DNA of 64,000 bases from Actinoplanes sp. TBRC 11911 (GCF_012933445.1 NZ_JABBNC010000003.1:310001-374000), one strand, 5' to 3'. Numbered from the stretch's first letter, positions 51,768-60,975 are shown. Notes: a model not told the origin generated them from the letters alone. Program-made: numbers and translations.

Positions 51768-53123
51768 TCAGACGAAGGCGTGACGCTGCCAGGGGTTCAG
51801 CACCTCGAACTGCCCGGCAACGGCCAGGAGCAGCACTTCCGAGTCCGGCGGGCCGACCAGTTGGACGGCGAGCGGCAGACCGTCGGGGCGCAGACCGACC
51901 GGAACGACGATCGCCGGCAAGCCCGCGTAGTTCCAGGGTGCGGCGAACGGCGCGTACCGGACGTTGACTGACATATTTCGCAGCCAGGAGGCCGACGAGA
52001 AGGATTCGGCCAGTGGCGGCGCGGACGCCAGGGCCGGCATGAGCAGCAGGTCGATCGAGTTGTCCGCGAAGAACTTGATCGACGCCTCGCGCCAGCTGTC
52101 CTGGTGCGAGCGCTTGGCCAGGCCGGACCGCGACGCCCACTTGCCCAGCCGGATGTGCCGGCGGGTGCGCGGCTGCAGGCTCGCCACGTCAAGACCCTCC
52201 GCTTCCTGGTACGCCGCGGCGAACCAGCTCGCGGTCACCCGGATGCCGAGCGAGGTCGTATATCGAGGATTCGCCGTCACCGTGTCGTGCCCGGCGCGCA
52301 CCAGCAACTTCGCCGCGGAGGCCACCGCGTCGAGGTTGGGCCGGTCGGCGTGCAGCCCCGCGACCGGCGACCGGGTGGAGACGCCGATCCGCAGCTTGTC
52401 CGGCTCGACCAGCCGTACCGGGTCACGCCCGGCCAGCACCGAGAAGCCCAGCGCCGCGTCGGCCACCGTGGTGGTGAGCACGCCGTTCTCGGCCATCCCG
52501 AAGAAGCTGCCCACGCCCAGGTCGGCGGGCACGACATCGCGGCCCGGTTTGAGTCCGACGAGCCCGCAGCAGGCGGCCGGGATGCGGATCGACCCTAACC
52601 CGTCGTTGCCCTGCGCGATCGGCACCAGACCCGCGGCCACCGCGGCCGCCGCGCCACCGGACGATCCGCCGGGCGTACGGTCGCGGTCCCAAGGGTTGCG
52701 GGTCGGCCCGTTCGCGTCGTCGGTGACCCCCCAGAGCCCCATCTCGGGCATCCGGGTCACCCCGACCACGACGGCGCCGGCCCCGCGGAGCCGGCGCACC
52801 ACCTCGTGATCTTCCTCGGCGACGGCCGTTCGCATCGCGGCCGAACCCAGCCAGGTGGGCAGGCCGGCGACCGGCGTGTTCTCCTTGACCGCGACCGGCA
52901 CCCCGGCCAGCGGCAGGTTCGACAGGTCCTCCTGATCGTCGACCTTCTCCGCCTCGGTGATCGCCTCGCCGGCGCGGATCACCCGGAACGCGTCCAGCGA
53001 CGGGTCGGTGATGGAGATCTGTTCCAGGTGGTCGGCGACGACCTGGGTGGCGGTGACGTCACCGCGGCGCACGGCCCGGGAGATCTGTTTCGCCGTGGCG
53101 CCCACCCAGGTCGCGTCAGCCAT
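51768..53123 (-). CDS. amidase (amidase-signature family)
   Basis: A 451-residue amidase. The Ser-cisSer-Lys triad is visible as the Lys in LAGVPVAVKENTPV (about residue 79), the cis-Ser in RTPGGSSGGAAAAVAAGL and the nucleophile Ser in GNDGLGSIRIPAACCG. It hydrolyses an amide to acid and ammonia; substrate unknown. It is not gatA: neither gatB nor gatC is near and the length is shorter. It is on the same strand between metB and ilvA with 21-bp gaps, so the three may form an operon. Confidence 0.9.
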   Translation of the reverse strand: MADATWVGATAKQISRAVRRGDVTATQVVADHLEQISITDPSLDAFRVIRAGEAITEAEKVDDQEDLSNLPLAGVPVAVKENTPVAGLPTWLGSAAMRTAVAEEDHEVVRRLRGAGAVVVGVTRMPEMGLWGVTDDANGPTRNPWDRDRTPGGSSGGAAAAVAAGLVPIAQGNDGLGSIRIPAACCGLVGLKPGRDVVPADLGVGSFFGMAENGVLTTTVADAALGFSVLAGRDPVRLVEPDKLRIGVSTRSPVAGLHADRPNLDAVASAAKLLVRAGHDTVTANPRYTTSLGIRVTASWFAAAYQEAEGLDVASLQPRTRRHIRLGKWASRSGLAKRSHQDSWREASIKFFADNSIDLLLMPALASAPPLAESFSSASWLRNMSVNVRYAPFAAPWNYAGLPAIVVPVGLRPDGLPLAVQLVGPPDSEVLLLAVAGQFEVLNPWQRHAFV

Positions 53124-53144
53124 GTCGGGTTACTCCGTTACGTC

Positions 53145-54296
53145 TCAGCCGAGTGCCTGCTCCAGATCGGCGAGCAGATCGTCAACGTTTTCGATGCCGA
53201 CAGACAGTCGCACGAGATCGGCGGGGACTTCAAGCGCTGATCCGGCAGCCGACAGGTGTGTCATCCGCCCCGGGTGCTCGATCAGCGATTCGACCCCGCC
53301 GAGCGACTCGGCCAGCACCCAGAGTTTCGCCCGGTTGCAGACCTCCACGGCCTGCTGCTCGCCGCCGGCCGCACGGAAGGAAACCATGCCGCCGAACCGG
53401 CGCATCTGCTTGGCCGCGATCTCGTGACCCGGATGACTGTCCAGGCCCGGGTAGTAGACCTCGGCGACCGACTTGTGGTCACGCAGGAACGTCGCGATCC
53501 GCTCGGCGTTGTCGCAGTGCCGTTCCATCCGTACGCCCAGGGTCTTGATCCCGCGCAGCGTCAGCCAGACGTCGAACGGGCCGGGGACCGCACCCATCGC
53601 GTTCTGGTAGAAAGCCAGCTCGTCGCCGAGATCGTCGGTGGCGGTGACCAGCGCGCCGCCGATCACGTCGGAGTGTCCACCCAGGTATTTGGTGGTCGAG
53701 TGGACCACGGCGTCGGCACCGAGCGCGATCGGCTGCTGCAGGTACGGCGACGCGAACGTGTTGTCGACCATCAGCAGCGCGTCGTACTCGTGCGCGATCC
53801 CGGCCAGCGCGGCGATGTCGGCGATGCTGAGCAGCGGGTTCGTCGGCGTCTCGGCCCAGATCAGCTTGGTGTGGCCGGGACGGAACGCGGCGCGTACCGC
53901 ATCGAGGTCGTCGAGCTGCACGGCGGTCCAGTCCAGGCCCCAGTTCTCGGCCACCTTGGCGAAAAGCCGGAACGTGCCCCCGTACGCGTCGCCGGGGATC
54001 AGCACGTGGTCACCGGGCCGGCACACCGTACGCAGGAAGGTGTCCTCGGCGGCGAGACCGCTCGCGAACGCTAAGCCGCGCCGGCCTCCCTCGAGTGCCG
54101 CGATGTTCTCCTGGAACGCGTCGCGCGTGGGGTTGCTGGACCGGCTGTACTCGTATCCGAGGCGGGGCGAGCCGACGGCGTCCTGCGCGAAGGTGCTGGT
54201 CTGGTAGATGGGGGGCACCACCGCGCCGGTCCGCGGATCGGGGTCCTGTCCGGCGTGGATCGCGATGGTGTCGAAGCCGTAGTGGTTAGCCGTCAT
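53145..54296 (-). CDS. metB: cystathionine gamma-synthase
   Basis: A 383-residue PLP enzyme of the Cys/Met metabolism family. Motifs: PPIYQTSTFAQDAVG, YEYSRSSNPTRDAFQENIAA (PLP phosphate Tyr/Arg of the partner subunit), ASGLAAEDTFLRTVCRPGDH, and the Schiff-base lysine in VVHSTTKYLGGHSDVIGGAL. The C-terminal SLGGVESLIEHPGRMTH confirms the family. It condenses a homoserine ester with cysteine to cystathionine for methionine; a lyase role cannot be excluded. ATG 54296 lies only 24 bp from the divergent HIT gene start with no ribosome site, so a leaderless transcript is likely. Confidence 0.92.
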   Translation of the reverse strand: MTANHYGFDTIAIHAGQDPDPRTGAVVPPIYQTSTFAQDAVGSPRLGYEYSRSSNPTRDAFQENIAALEGGRRGLAFASGLAAEDTFLRTVCRPGDHVLIPGDAYGGTFRLFAKVAENWGLDWTAVQLDDLDAVRAAFRPGHTKLIWAETPTNPLLSIADIAALAGIAHEYDALLMVDNTFASPYLQQPIALGADAVVHSTTKYLGGHSDVIGGALVTATDDLGDELAFYQNAMGAVPGPFDVWLTLRGIKTLGVRMERHCDNAERIATFLRDHKSVAEVYYPGLDSHPGHEIAAKQMRRFGGMVSFRAAGGEQQAVEVCNRAKLWVLAESLGGVESLIEHPGRMTHLSAAGSALEVPADLVRLSVGIENVDDLLADLEQALG

Positions 54297-54320
54297 GATG
54301 CGCAAGGCTAGTCTCACCTG

Positions 54321-54734
54321 GTGGCGGACTGTGTGTTCTGTGGCATCGTGGCGGGTTCGGTGCCAGCCTTCAAGGTCGTTGATACTCCGTCCGGGGTCGG
54401 GTTCCTGGACACCAGGCCGGTGTTCAAGGGGCACGTGCTGGTCGTGCCACGAGAACACATCCGGACATTTCCGGAAATGCCGGTCTCGCTCCTGCCCGGA
54501 TATGTCGGTCTTGTGCAGCGGATCGCGGCGGCCGTGCCGCCGGCGCTGGGAGCCCAGGGCACCTTCGTCGCGAACAACAACGTCGTCTCGCAGTCCGTCG
54601 CGCACCTGCACTTCCACGTGGTGCCGCGGACGAAAGGGGACGGACTACGCGGCTTCTTCTGGCCCCGGACGAAGTACGCCTCGGACGAGGAGGCGTCGTC
54701 GTACGCCGCGTTGATCGCCAAGGAGCTCGGGTAA
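54321..54734 (+). CDS. HIT-family nucleotide hydrolase/transferase
   Basis: A 137-residue HIT protein. It opens CVFCGIVAGSVPAFKVVDT, with SVAHLHFHVVPRTKGDG as the His-x-His-x-His triad. It cleaves nucleoside phosphoramidates or dinucleoside polyphosphates. GTG 54321 starts 24 bp from the divergent metB start; each gene's promoter must overlap the other gene. It is followed 48 bp later by msrA. Confidence 0.92.
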   Translation: MADCVFCGIVAGSVPAFKVVDTPSGVGFLDTRPVFKGHVLVVPREHIRTFPEMPVSLLPGYVGLVQRIAAAVPPALGAQGTFVANNNVVSQSVAHLHFHVVPRTKGDGLRGFFWPRTKYASDEEASSYAALIAKELG

Positions 54735-54782
54735 GGATCACCTCCCGCACGGTGTTGCACAGACCGGATGAAGGGAGTGACC

Positions 54783-55442
<660 letters not shown>

Positions 55443-55449
55443 GTACTAC

Positions 55450-55480
55450 GGGGCATCGGGCTCGCCCACCCGATGACCCC
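55450..55480 (+). terminator. terminator hairpin after msrA
   Basis: GGGG-C-ATCGGG (55450-55460) pairs with CCCGAT-GA-CCCC (55469-55480) around an 8-nt loop, just after the msrA stop and before the toxin-antitoxin promoter. Confidence 0.5.
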
Positions 55481-55500
55481 GTCCCCGTCAGGCTCAGAAA

Positions 55501-55535
55501 TCTGTACAGACTTCGCGCCAGTAACTGCCTATACT
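55501..55535 (+). promoter_or_regulatory. promoter and operator of the RelBE-type module
   Basis: TATACT (55530-55535) is a good -10 box 6 bp before the antitoxin ATG, so the message is nearly leaderless. TCTGTACAGA (55501-55510) is a perfect 10-bp palindrome over the -35 zone, suited to antitoxin autorepression. Confidence 0.65.
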
Positions 55536-55541
55536 TAGCGC

Positions 55542-55826
55542 ATGACTGCCGTGCCGTTCACCGACGCCCGCAACCGCCTTTCGGAACTCATCGATGAGGT
55601 GGCCTCGACCCACGAGCGGATAGAGATCACCAGACACGGCCATGCCGCCGCGGTGCTCATCTCGGCCGACGATCTGGCGGCATTGGAGGAGACCCTGGAG
55701 GTCCTGTCCAGCGCCGAGGCCATGCGGCAGCTTGCCGAGTCCAAGGCAGCCGTCGAAGCCGGCGACGTCCTCGACGCCGATGAACTCGCCGCGTTGATGG
55801 CGAAGCGGTCGAAGCAGGCACGGTGA
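55542..55826 (+). CDS. type II antitoxin, Phd/YefM/RelB type
   Basis: A 94-residue antitoxin. The N-terminal DNA-binding half is FTDARNRLSELIDEVASTHE followed by RIEITRHGHAAAVLISADDLAALEET, the Phd/YefM signature. The C-terminal helix (SKAAVEAGDVLDADELAALM) wraps the toxin. It overlaps the toxin start by GTGA at 55823-55826. The pair sits between two copies of the msrA 3' end. Confidence 0.9.
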   Translation: MTAVPFTDARNRLSELIDEVASTHERIEITRHGHAAAVLISADDLAALEETLEVLSSAEAMRQLAESKAAVEAGDVLDADELAALMAKRSKQAR

Positions 55827-56113
55827 CTGGCCCGGCGCCCGGCCGCTACCGACTTCAGGTCGCCGGCCCAGCCGCACGCGCCTTGGCCGGACGGCTGCCA
55901 GAGAAGATCGCCGCAGCCGTCTACGAGTTCATCACCACTGCCCTCCTCGACAACCCGCAGCGCGTCGGCAAACGACTGCTTCTGCCGCCCTTCGAGGGGA
56001 CCTGGTCAGCCAGGCGGGGCACGTATCGCGTTCTTTACGAGATCGACGAAGACGACCGCGTCGTGACCGTGACGGCCATCGAACACCGCGCCGACGCCTA
56101 CCGATCGCGTTGA
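55823..56113 (+). CDS. type II toxin, RelE/ParE family
   Basis: A 96-residue RelE-fold protein. It has YRLQVAGPAARALAGRLPEK, PQRVGKRLLLPPFEGTWSAR and GTYRVLYEIDEDDRVVTVTA ending IEHRADAYR: the beta-strand order and the basic Arg/Tyr/His positions of ribosome-dependent mRNA endonucleases. GTG start, translationally coupled to the antitoxin. Function as RelE is from family knowledge. Confidence 0.9.
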   Translation: MTGPAPGRYRLQVAGPAARALAGRLPEKIAAAVYEFITTALLDNPQRVGKRLLLPPFEGTWSARRGTYRVLYEIDEDDRVVTVTAIEHRADAYRSR

Positions 56114-56145
56114 CCCAGAGGCCCGAATCAGTACATCACTGCTCG

Positions 56146-56232
56146 TCAGAGTCAAAAAATCCGTACGACTATTGCAACCACGGCCCGAACGGCATGACCT
56201 GCCCGGCCGGCGTCGCCAAGGTCGCCGAGTAA
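56146..56232 (+). pseudogene. displaced 3' end of msrA
   Basis: Twenty-eight codons and a TAA read [19 protein letters not shown] followed by PAGVAKVAE. This repeats the msrA C-terminus ([19 protein letters not shown], then PVGVAKIA) in native GC-rich codons. There is no start. It ends directly against the stop of the next, convergent gene, as an original msrA end would. Confidence 0.92.
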
Positions 56233-56586
56233 CTACTCCGTCGCCTTCGGGTGGCCGGGGCCTGCCTCGACCACCCAGACGACTCGTCGCTCGGGGTCAG
56301 GGCAGTACCAGATCCGACCGCCTGCGGTCACTTCGTACTGCCACTGATCGAGCCGCTTCCCGCCGACCTCGCGAGTGGCAAGTGGACCGCGGAGTCGATG
56401 TTGCCGCGTCGGATTCTCCGGCGCGGCGGGACGCTCGGTGAGAACAATCCACGCCTCCCACGTGTTCGACCGTGCCGTCTGGCACAGTTGCTCCCAGCCT
56501 TTCGCAGCATCGGTTGAGGCAAAGCGGGCTTCCCAACCGCCGGGCCGTCCGGGCGGTGCCACCCGGTCACCGCGCTTACCCGGCAT
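56233..56586 (-). CDS. RelE-like toxin of a second TA module
   Basis: A 117-residue protein. GGWEARFASTDAAKGWEQLC opens a RelE-type fold, with HRLRGPLATREVGGKRLDQW, QYEVTAGGRIWYCPDPERRV and VWVVEAGPGHPKATE at the end. I recognise this as the longer RelE-like toxin found with PHD-type antitoxins in actinomycetes. ATG 56586 overlaps the antitoxin 3' end by 11 bp. It converges on the msrA tail. Confidence 0.8.
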   Translation of the reverse strand: MPGKRGDRVAPPGRPGGWEARFASTDAAKGWEQLCQTARSNTWEAWIVLTERPAAPENPTRQHRLRGPLATREVGGKRLDQWQYEVTAGGRIWYCPDPERRVVWVVEAGPGHPKATE

Positions 56587-57055
56587 CGCCGTCGACGTCC
56601 ACCGGCGCGGGCACCGGACCGAAGTCATCGGTCAACGGCTCGGTAAGCCGTCGCAGAAGCGCAGGATCGGCGTAGACGGCGGCGGTGGCCTTCCACTCCC
56701 GCACGGCCTGTGTCAGTACGGACCATTGGCCAACTTCGGCGGCGATCTGGGCTGCTCTTGTGAAGTCCGCGATGAACTGGGGCAATTCCTCCACCGGCAG
56801 GAGTGTCAGCCACGGGAATTCCTCCGTCAGGGCAGCCGCGGCAGCCTCCAGCGGAAGATGGGTCAACACATTCCGTAGTGCGCGCGCAGCCGTGAAGGCG
56901 CCCTCGCCGGCCGCGTTGACCCGGTCCTCTCGCATGAGGAGCAAGGCAGCGCCGTCCCGGCGGCGCACTCGAACGTCGCCGTTGTCAGCGAGAGCAGCGA
57001 CGCTCTTGGGATCTCGCTGCAGCTCGCTCCACTGGACTTCCTTGGTCGCAGTCAC
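56576..57055 (-). CDS. prevent-host-death-type antitoxin (long form)
   Basis: A 159-residue protein. The N-terminal Phd-like half is KEVQWSELQRDPKSVAALAD then NGDVRVRRRDGAALLLMRED. A longer helical C-terminal half (LTEEFPWLTLLPVEELPQFI) should bind the toxin. It overlaps the toxin gene. A perfect 7-bp inverted repeat, TTCTGAA-N4-TTCAGAA, lies 8 bp upstream. Confidence 0.82.
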   Translation of the reverse strand: MTATKEVQWSELQRDPKSVAALADNGDVRVRRRDGAALLLMREDRVNAAGEGAFTAARALRNVLTHLPLEAAAAALTEEFPWLTLLPVEELPQFIADFTRAAQIAAEVGQWSVLTQAVREWKATAAVYADPALLRRLTEPLTDDFGPVPAPVDVDGDAG

Positions 57056-57062
57056 GCGTTAA

Positions 57063-57080
57063 TTCTGAACTTTTTCAGAA
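57063..57080. promoter_or_regulatory. inverted repeat upstream of the second antitoxin
   Basis: TTCTGAA (57063-57069) and TTCAGAA (57074-57080) are perfect arms around CTTT, just before the antitoxin start at 57055. It is a candidate autoregulatory operator. Confidence 0.6.
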
Positions 57081-57124
57081 CTGTTGGCAAGTCGGTTGAG
57101 CCACTGCAGCTTGCGGCCGCGTTG

Positions 57125-57661
57125 TCAGGTCGGCTGCGAGTCGTCGCGAGTTATCGCATACAGGAGTTGGTCGTGCCAGGCGCCCTGGCGCCACTGCGCG
57201 CGGCGAACCCGGCCCTCCAGCCTCAGACCCGCGCGTTCCAGGCACTTCTGCTCGGCCACGTTCTCCGGATCCGTCGTCGCCTGGATGCGCTCGACGCGGG
57301 TGTGCGCGAACAAATAGTCCACCAGCCATCGCTGGCTGGCCGTGCCGATACCCATTCCCCGGTACGCCGGTAGCAGGCCGATCGCGATCTCCCAGCACAG
57401 CGACGTGTCCCGTCGCCCCCAGTACCGTGCGAGCCACTCCACCCGGCCGGCCAGCTCGCCCTTGTGCTCGATGACCAGCATGTTCGCGTCGCCGCCGAGC
57501 AGGCCGCGGGACTCGGCCTCGCGGCGCAGCCCGGCGAACGAGGTGAAGCCGAACCACTGGTACGCCCCGGCGCCGTCCACGTCCCCGAACTGGGCCTCGA
57601 ACACATCGATGTCGGCGACGCTCGCCGGCCGGAAGGTCAGCTCACCATGGCGAACAATCAT
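57125..57661 (-). CDS. GNAT-family N-acetyltransferase
   Basis: A 178-residue RimJ/RimL-type acetyltransferase. The acetyl-CoA site is IAIGLLPAYRGMGIGTASQR (Q/RxxGxG/A), followed by ERIQATTDPENVAEQKCLERAG, LRLEGRVRRAQWRQGAWHDQ and LLYAITRDD. The substrate is unknown: N-termini, amines or an antibiotic are all possible. It lies 40 bp downstream of the glycosyltransferase on the same strand. Confidence 0.9.
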   Translation of the reverse strand: MIVRHGELTFRPASVADIDVFEAQFGDVDGAGAYQWFGFTSFAGLRREAESRGLLGGDANMLVIEHKGELAGRVEWLARYWGRRDTSLCWEIAIGLLPAYRGMGIGTASQRWLVDYLFAHTRVERIQATTDPENVAEQKCLERAGLRLEGRVRRAQWRQGAWHDQLLYAITRDDSQPT

Positions 57662-57701
57662 GCGGCTCCTTCGTGACGGGGGGCGTCAGCGTAGCCGCCG
57701 C

Positions 57702-58820
57702 CTACGAGTAGGTGCGACCCTTCCAAGCCGCGCCTCGGCCCAAATAGTGCTGCCGCGCGGAATCGAGCGTCATCGCCAGGTAAAGAGTCGCGGTCGCCGG
57801 CAGCAGAAAACCGGCCACCCGCGGCTGCCCGTAATACCGCAGCATCGGCATGAAGGTCGCCGCCATCACCAGCCACGCCAACGCACCGCACACCAGGACC
57901 GGCAGGTCGAGCGTCACCAAGCCGGCCACGGTCGCCACCGGCGGCACCACGAACACCACGGCCAGCCCCACCACGGTCCCGGCCAGGATGACCGGGTTCC
58001 GGCGCAGCTGGGCGTACGCGCTCCGGGCGATCATCTGCCAGAGCGTGGCCAGATCGTCGTACGGCCGGACCGAGTCGGCGAAGTCGGCCAGGCCTAGAAA
58101 GGTCCGCGAACCGGTGCGCTTGAGCACCCGCGCCAGCGCCACGTCGTCGATCACCGCGTCGTGGATGGCATCGAGACCGCCGGCGCGTTCCAGGGCCGCC
58201 CGGCGGACCAGGGAACACCCACCGGCGGCCGCCGCCGTCCGGGCCCGCGGGCGATTGCTCCACCGGAACGGATAGAGCAGCGCGAACAGGTACACGAACG
58301 CGGGGACGACCAGCCGCTCCCAGAAGGTGGCCACGCGAAGGCGCGCCATCTGCGACACCAGATCGAGGCCGTTCCCCTCCGCCACCCGCACCAGCGCACG
58401 CAACGAGCCGGGGCGATGGCGGATGTCGGCGTCGGTCAGCAGCAGGTAGTCGGCGTGCCCGGCTTCGGCGACCCCGGCCTGAAGCGCCCAGAGCTTGCCG
58501 GCCCACTCCACGTCCGGCTCGCCCGGGTGCACGACGGTGACCTGCGGCCACCGGGTCAGCAACGCCGCGGTGCCGTCCGTCGAGCCGTCGTCCGCGACGA
58601 TCACCCGGAACGGCCCGGGGTAGTCCTGCGCGAGCAGCGACGGGACGGTGACGGGTAAGACGCCGGCCTCGTCGCGCGCCGGCACGACCACTACCACGGA
58701 CGGCCAGTTGTCCACGGCGGCGGACGGCGACGGCAGCCGCACGTCGGTTCGCCAGAACATCCCGCGGAACAGCGTGAGCCACACCCAGATCACCAGGGCC
58801 ACGAGCGCGAGGACGAACAC
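57702..58820 (-). CDS. GT2 glycosyltransferase, HpnB-like
   Basis: A 372-residue membrane GT2 enzyme. One N-terminal helix is followed by the catalytic domain VVVVVPARDEAGVLPVTVPS, RVIVADDGSTDGTAALL, the metal-binding DADI in YLLLTDADIRHRPGSLRAL and the AAAAGGCSLVRRAALERAGG / IDDVALARVLKRTG acceptor part. Four to five C-terminal helices follow. The order and the FRWSNRPRARTAAAAGG segment resemble the hopanoid-associated HpnB family, but no hopanoid genes are near, so the role is unsure. Confidence 0.82.
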   Translation of the reverse strand: MFVLALVALVIWVWLTLFRGMFWRTDVRLPSPSAAVDNWPSVVVVVPARDEAGVLPVTVPSLLAQDYPGPFRVIVADDGSTDGTAALLTRWPQVTVVHPGEPDVEWAGKLWALQAGVAEAGHADYLLLTDADIRHRPGSLRALVRVAEGNGLDLVSQMARLRVATFWERLVVPAFVYLFALLYPFRWSNRPRARTAAAAGGCSLVRRAALERAGGLDAIHDAVIDDVALARVLKRTGSRTFLGLADFADSVRPYDDLATLWQMIARSAYAQLRRNPVILAGTVVGLAVVFVVPPVATVAGLVTLDLPVLVCGALAWLVMAATFMPMLRYYGQPRVAGFLLPATATLYLAMTLDSARQHYLGRGAAWKGRTYS

Positions 58821-58931
58821 CCCGTGATCATGCCCCTCGAAGGGGATTCACGCTTGCGTGTGTAAAAGATCGACACCCCCCGACATGATCCGCACACTGG
58901 AGATCAATGCGTTGGAACGGGAGGTGAACCC

Positions 58932-59252
58932 ATGCCGGCCTTCTACAGCGACGACGAGCGCGCCGCCTGGAATCTCGCGGAATCGCTCGTCCGGCAGGCC
59001 CGGGAGATGATGCGCGAGGCCGAGTCGGCCCTCGAGACCTGGAAGGTCGGCAAGGAGATGAACCGGCTGCGCTGCGCCCGTCGCGGGATCAGCGAGTCGG
59101 ACGCCGAGATCCGGTGGTCGGACTCGGCGGCCGCGAAGAACGCGCTCACCAACAACAGCTTCCACGTCGGGCTCGCCACGATGTACTTCGGGGCGGCGTC
59201 GGCCAATTACTCCCGCGCGCTATATCTGCGCAATCGGGCCGGGCTTCACTGA
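58932..59252 (+). CDS. small helical protein of unknown function
   Basis: A 106-residue protein with no signal or membrane segment. It is mainly helical (ERAAWNLAESLVRQAREMMR, then EAESALETWKVGKEMNRL) and ends GAASANYSRALYLRNRAGLH. ATG 58932 follows GGGAGGTG (58918-58926), a strong site. I know no family. Its 3' end overlaps a convergent small gene by 7 bp. Confidence 0.65.
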   Translation: MPAFYSDDERAAWNLAESLVRQAREMMREAESALETWKVGKEMNRLRCARRGISESDAEIRWSDSAAAKNALTNNSFHVGLATMYFGAASANYSRALYLRNRAGLH

Positions 59253-59431
59253 GGCTTCTCCGCGATCGGCGGCGTGTCCGGACGCGGGGTGTCCGTCGGT
59301 GCGGCGGCGGGCCGCGGGTTGTCCGGCGGCGCGGCGGTGGCCGGGCTCGCGAGAGTCAGCCCCAGCACGGCTCCGGCACCGATCAACCCCAGACCGGCGA
59401 GCGAGATCTGCCGGCGGTCGCTCTTCTCCAT
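59246..59431 (-). CDS. small exported or membrane-anchored Pro-rich protein
   Basis: A 61-residue protein. A short basic start (EKSDRR) is followed by a hydrophobic segment (ISLAGLGLIGAGAVLGLTLA), an ASPATA-AP possible signal-peptidase site, then a Pro/Ala/Thr tail (PPDNPRPAAAPTDTPRPDTP). ATG 59431 has CTGGAGGA upstream. No family is recognised. Confidence 0.55.
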   Translation of the reverse strand: MEKSDRRQISLAGLGLIGAGAVLGLTLASPATAAPPDNPRPAAAPTDTPRPDTPPIAEKPQ

Positions 59432-59556
59432 CAATCCTCCAGGAGGCCAACTCGACCGAGATTCGAGAGTGCCACCGCCACCTGTAGTAAAGCTGTGTGC
59501 AAGCTGCCAATGACTTGGCCCTGTGGCGGGGGCCCCGGATCAGGCACCATGAACAT

Positions 59557-60975
59557 ATGGAGATCGCCAGTGAAACAGAACGTAAATACGACGTTCCCGA
59601 GGCGTTCACGCTTCCGGCGCTGATCGGCACCGCGGGCATCCGGAGTACCACCGGAGCGAAGACGTTCGATCTCGACGCGACGTATTTCGACACCGACGAC
59701 CTGACCCTGATGCGCAACCGCCGGACGCTGCGGCGACGCATGGGCGGCAGCGACGCCGGCTGGCATCTCAAAACTCCGGGCGAGGGCGGCAGCCGGACCG
59801 AGCACCGGCTCCCCCTGAACGGCAATCCGGACAAGGTCCCGGCCGATCTCACCGGCCTGGTCCGGGCGATCATCCGGCGCCGCGCGCTGAAGCCGATCGC
59901 GCGGCTGCGCACCCATCGGGTCGAGACGCCGTTGCGCGACGCCAAGGGCAACACCCTCGCCCTGGTCGCGCAGGACGCGGTGACCGCCGAGTCCGGGCAG
60001 GGCGAGCAACGCTGGCAGGAGGTCGAGGTCGAACTGGTCACCGGCGATGCCGCGCTTCTCGCCGAGGTCGAGCGACTCCTGCTCACGGCCGGCGCGCGGC
60101 CCGCCTCCGGTCCGTCGAAGGTGGCGCGCGCCCTCGGCAACCCGCCCGTCAAGGCGCCCAACATCATCAGCAAAGACCCGGTGCTCGCGTACGCCTGTGC
60201 CCAGCGCGACGCCTTGACCGAGTGGGACCCGGGGGTGCGTCGGGGCGACCCGGACTCCGTACACAAGATGCGTGTCGCCACCCGTCGCCTGCGCAGCACC
60301 CTGAAGACCTTCAAACGCACCTTCCCCGGCAACGACGACCTCAACGTCGAGCTGAAGTGGCTGGCCGACCTGCTCGGCGCCGTCCGCGACGGCCAGGTGC
60401 AGAAGCACAAGCTGTACGACCCGGTGGCCGCCGCCGGTCCGGACTTCGCCGCGGCCGCCAAGCGCATCGGCAAACACCTCGACGACCAGGTCAAGCACGG
60501 CCTGCGAGCGCTGTCCGACGAGTTGGACGGCGAGCGTTACCTGACGTTGCTGGACCGGGTCGACCGTCTCACCGTCGAAGGCGTACCGGAAAATGATCCG
60601 CTGGCCCGGGCTCGCAAGAGCCTGGCGAAGGCCGATCGCCTGCTGGACCAGGCACTGGCCGACGGCGAGGACACCGAGCTGCACGAGGCCCGCAAGGCGT
60701 ACAAGAAAGCCCGCTACGCCGTCGAGGTCTTCGAGCCGTCCGCCGGCAAACCCGGAAAAGATCTGATCAACCGGTTGACTGACCTGCAGGACGTGCTCGG
60801 CGCGCATCAAGACTCGGTGGTCGCCCGCGAGCTGCTGCGCGAGCTGGGGCCGGACGACTTCTGGTTCGGGGTGCTGTGGGCGCGCCAGGAGCAGGTCGGC
60901 AAGGACACCTACGCCCAGCTGCCGGTGGTGGTCGAGGAGTCCCGGAACAAAAAGCTTCGGAAATGGATCAATTGA
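59557..60975 (+). CDS. CYTH-CHAD domain protein
   Basis: A 472-residue protein. The CYTH domain (residues 1 to about 200) has the ExExK signature at residues 6-10 in ASETERKYDV, TFDLDATYFDTDDLTLMRNR and RLRTHRVETPL. The CHAD domain (about 215-472) has repeated His/Arg-rich helices: PDSVHKMRVATRRLRSTLKT, LHEARKAYKKARYAVEVFEP. CYTH domains cleave triphosphates and CHAD domains bind polyphosphate. The PPK2 gene follows 53 bp later, tying both to polyphosphate metabolism. ATG 59557 fits the ExExK start. Confidence 0.93.
   Translation: MEIASETERKYDVPEAFTLPALIGTAGIRSTTGAKTFDLDATYFDTDDLTLMRNRRTLRRRMGGSDAGWHLKTPGEGGSRTEHRLPLNGNPDKVPADLTGLVRAIIRRRALKPIARLRTHRVETPLRDAKGNTLALVAQDAVTAESGQGEQRWQEVEVELVTGDAALLAEVERLLLTAGARPASGPSKVARALGNPPVKAPNIISKDPVLAYACAQRDALTEWDPGVRRGDPDSVHKMRVATRRLRSTLKTFKRTFPGNDDLNVELKWLADLLGAVRDGQVQKHKLYDPVAAAGPDFAAAAKRIGKHLDDQVKHGLRALSDELDGERYLTLLDRVDRLTVEGVPENDPLARARKSLAKADRLLDQALADGEDTELHEARKAYKKARYAVEVFEPSAGKPGKDLINRLTDLQDVLGAHQDSVVARELLRELGPDDFWFGVLWARQEQVGKDTYAQLPVVVEESRNKKLRKWIN

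Noticed and set aside
54245-54330. Looked for a SAM-type riboswitch before metB
   Set aside because: Only 24 bp separate metB from the divergent gene; no room for an aptamer.
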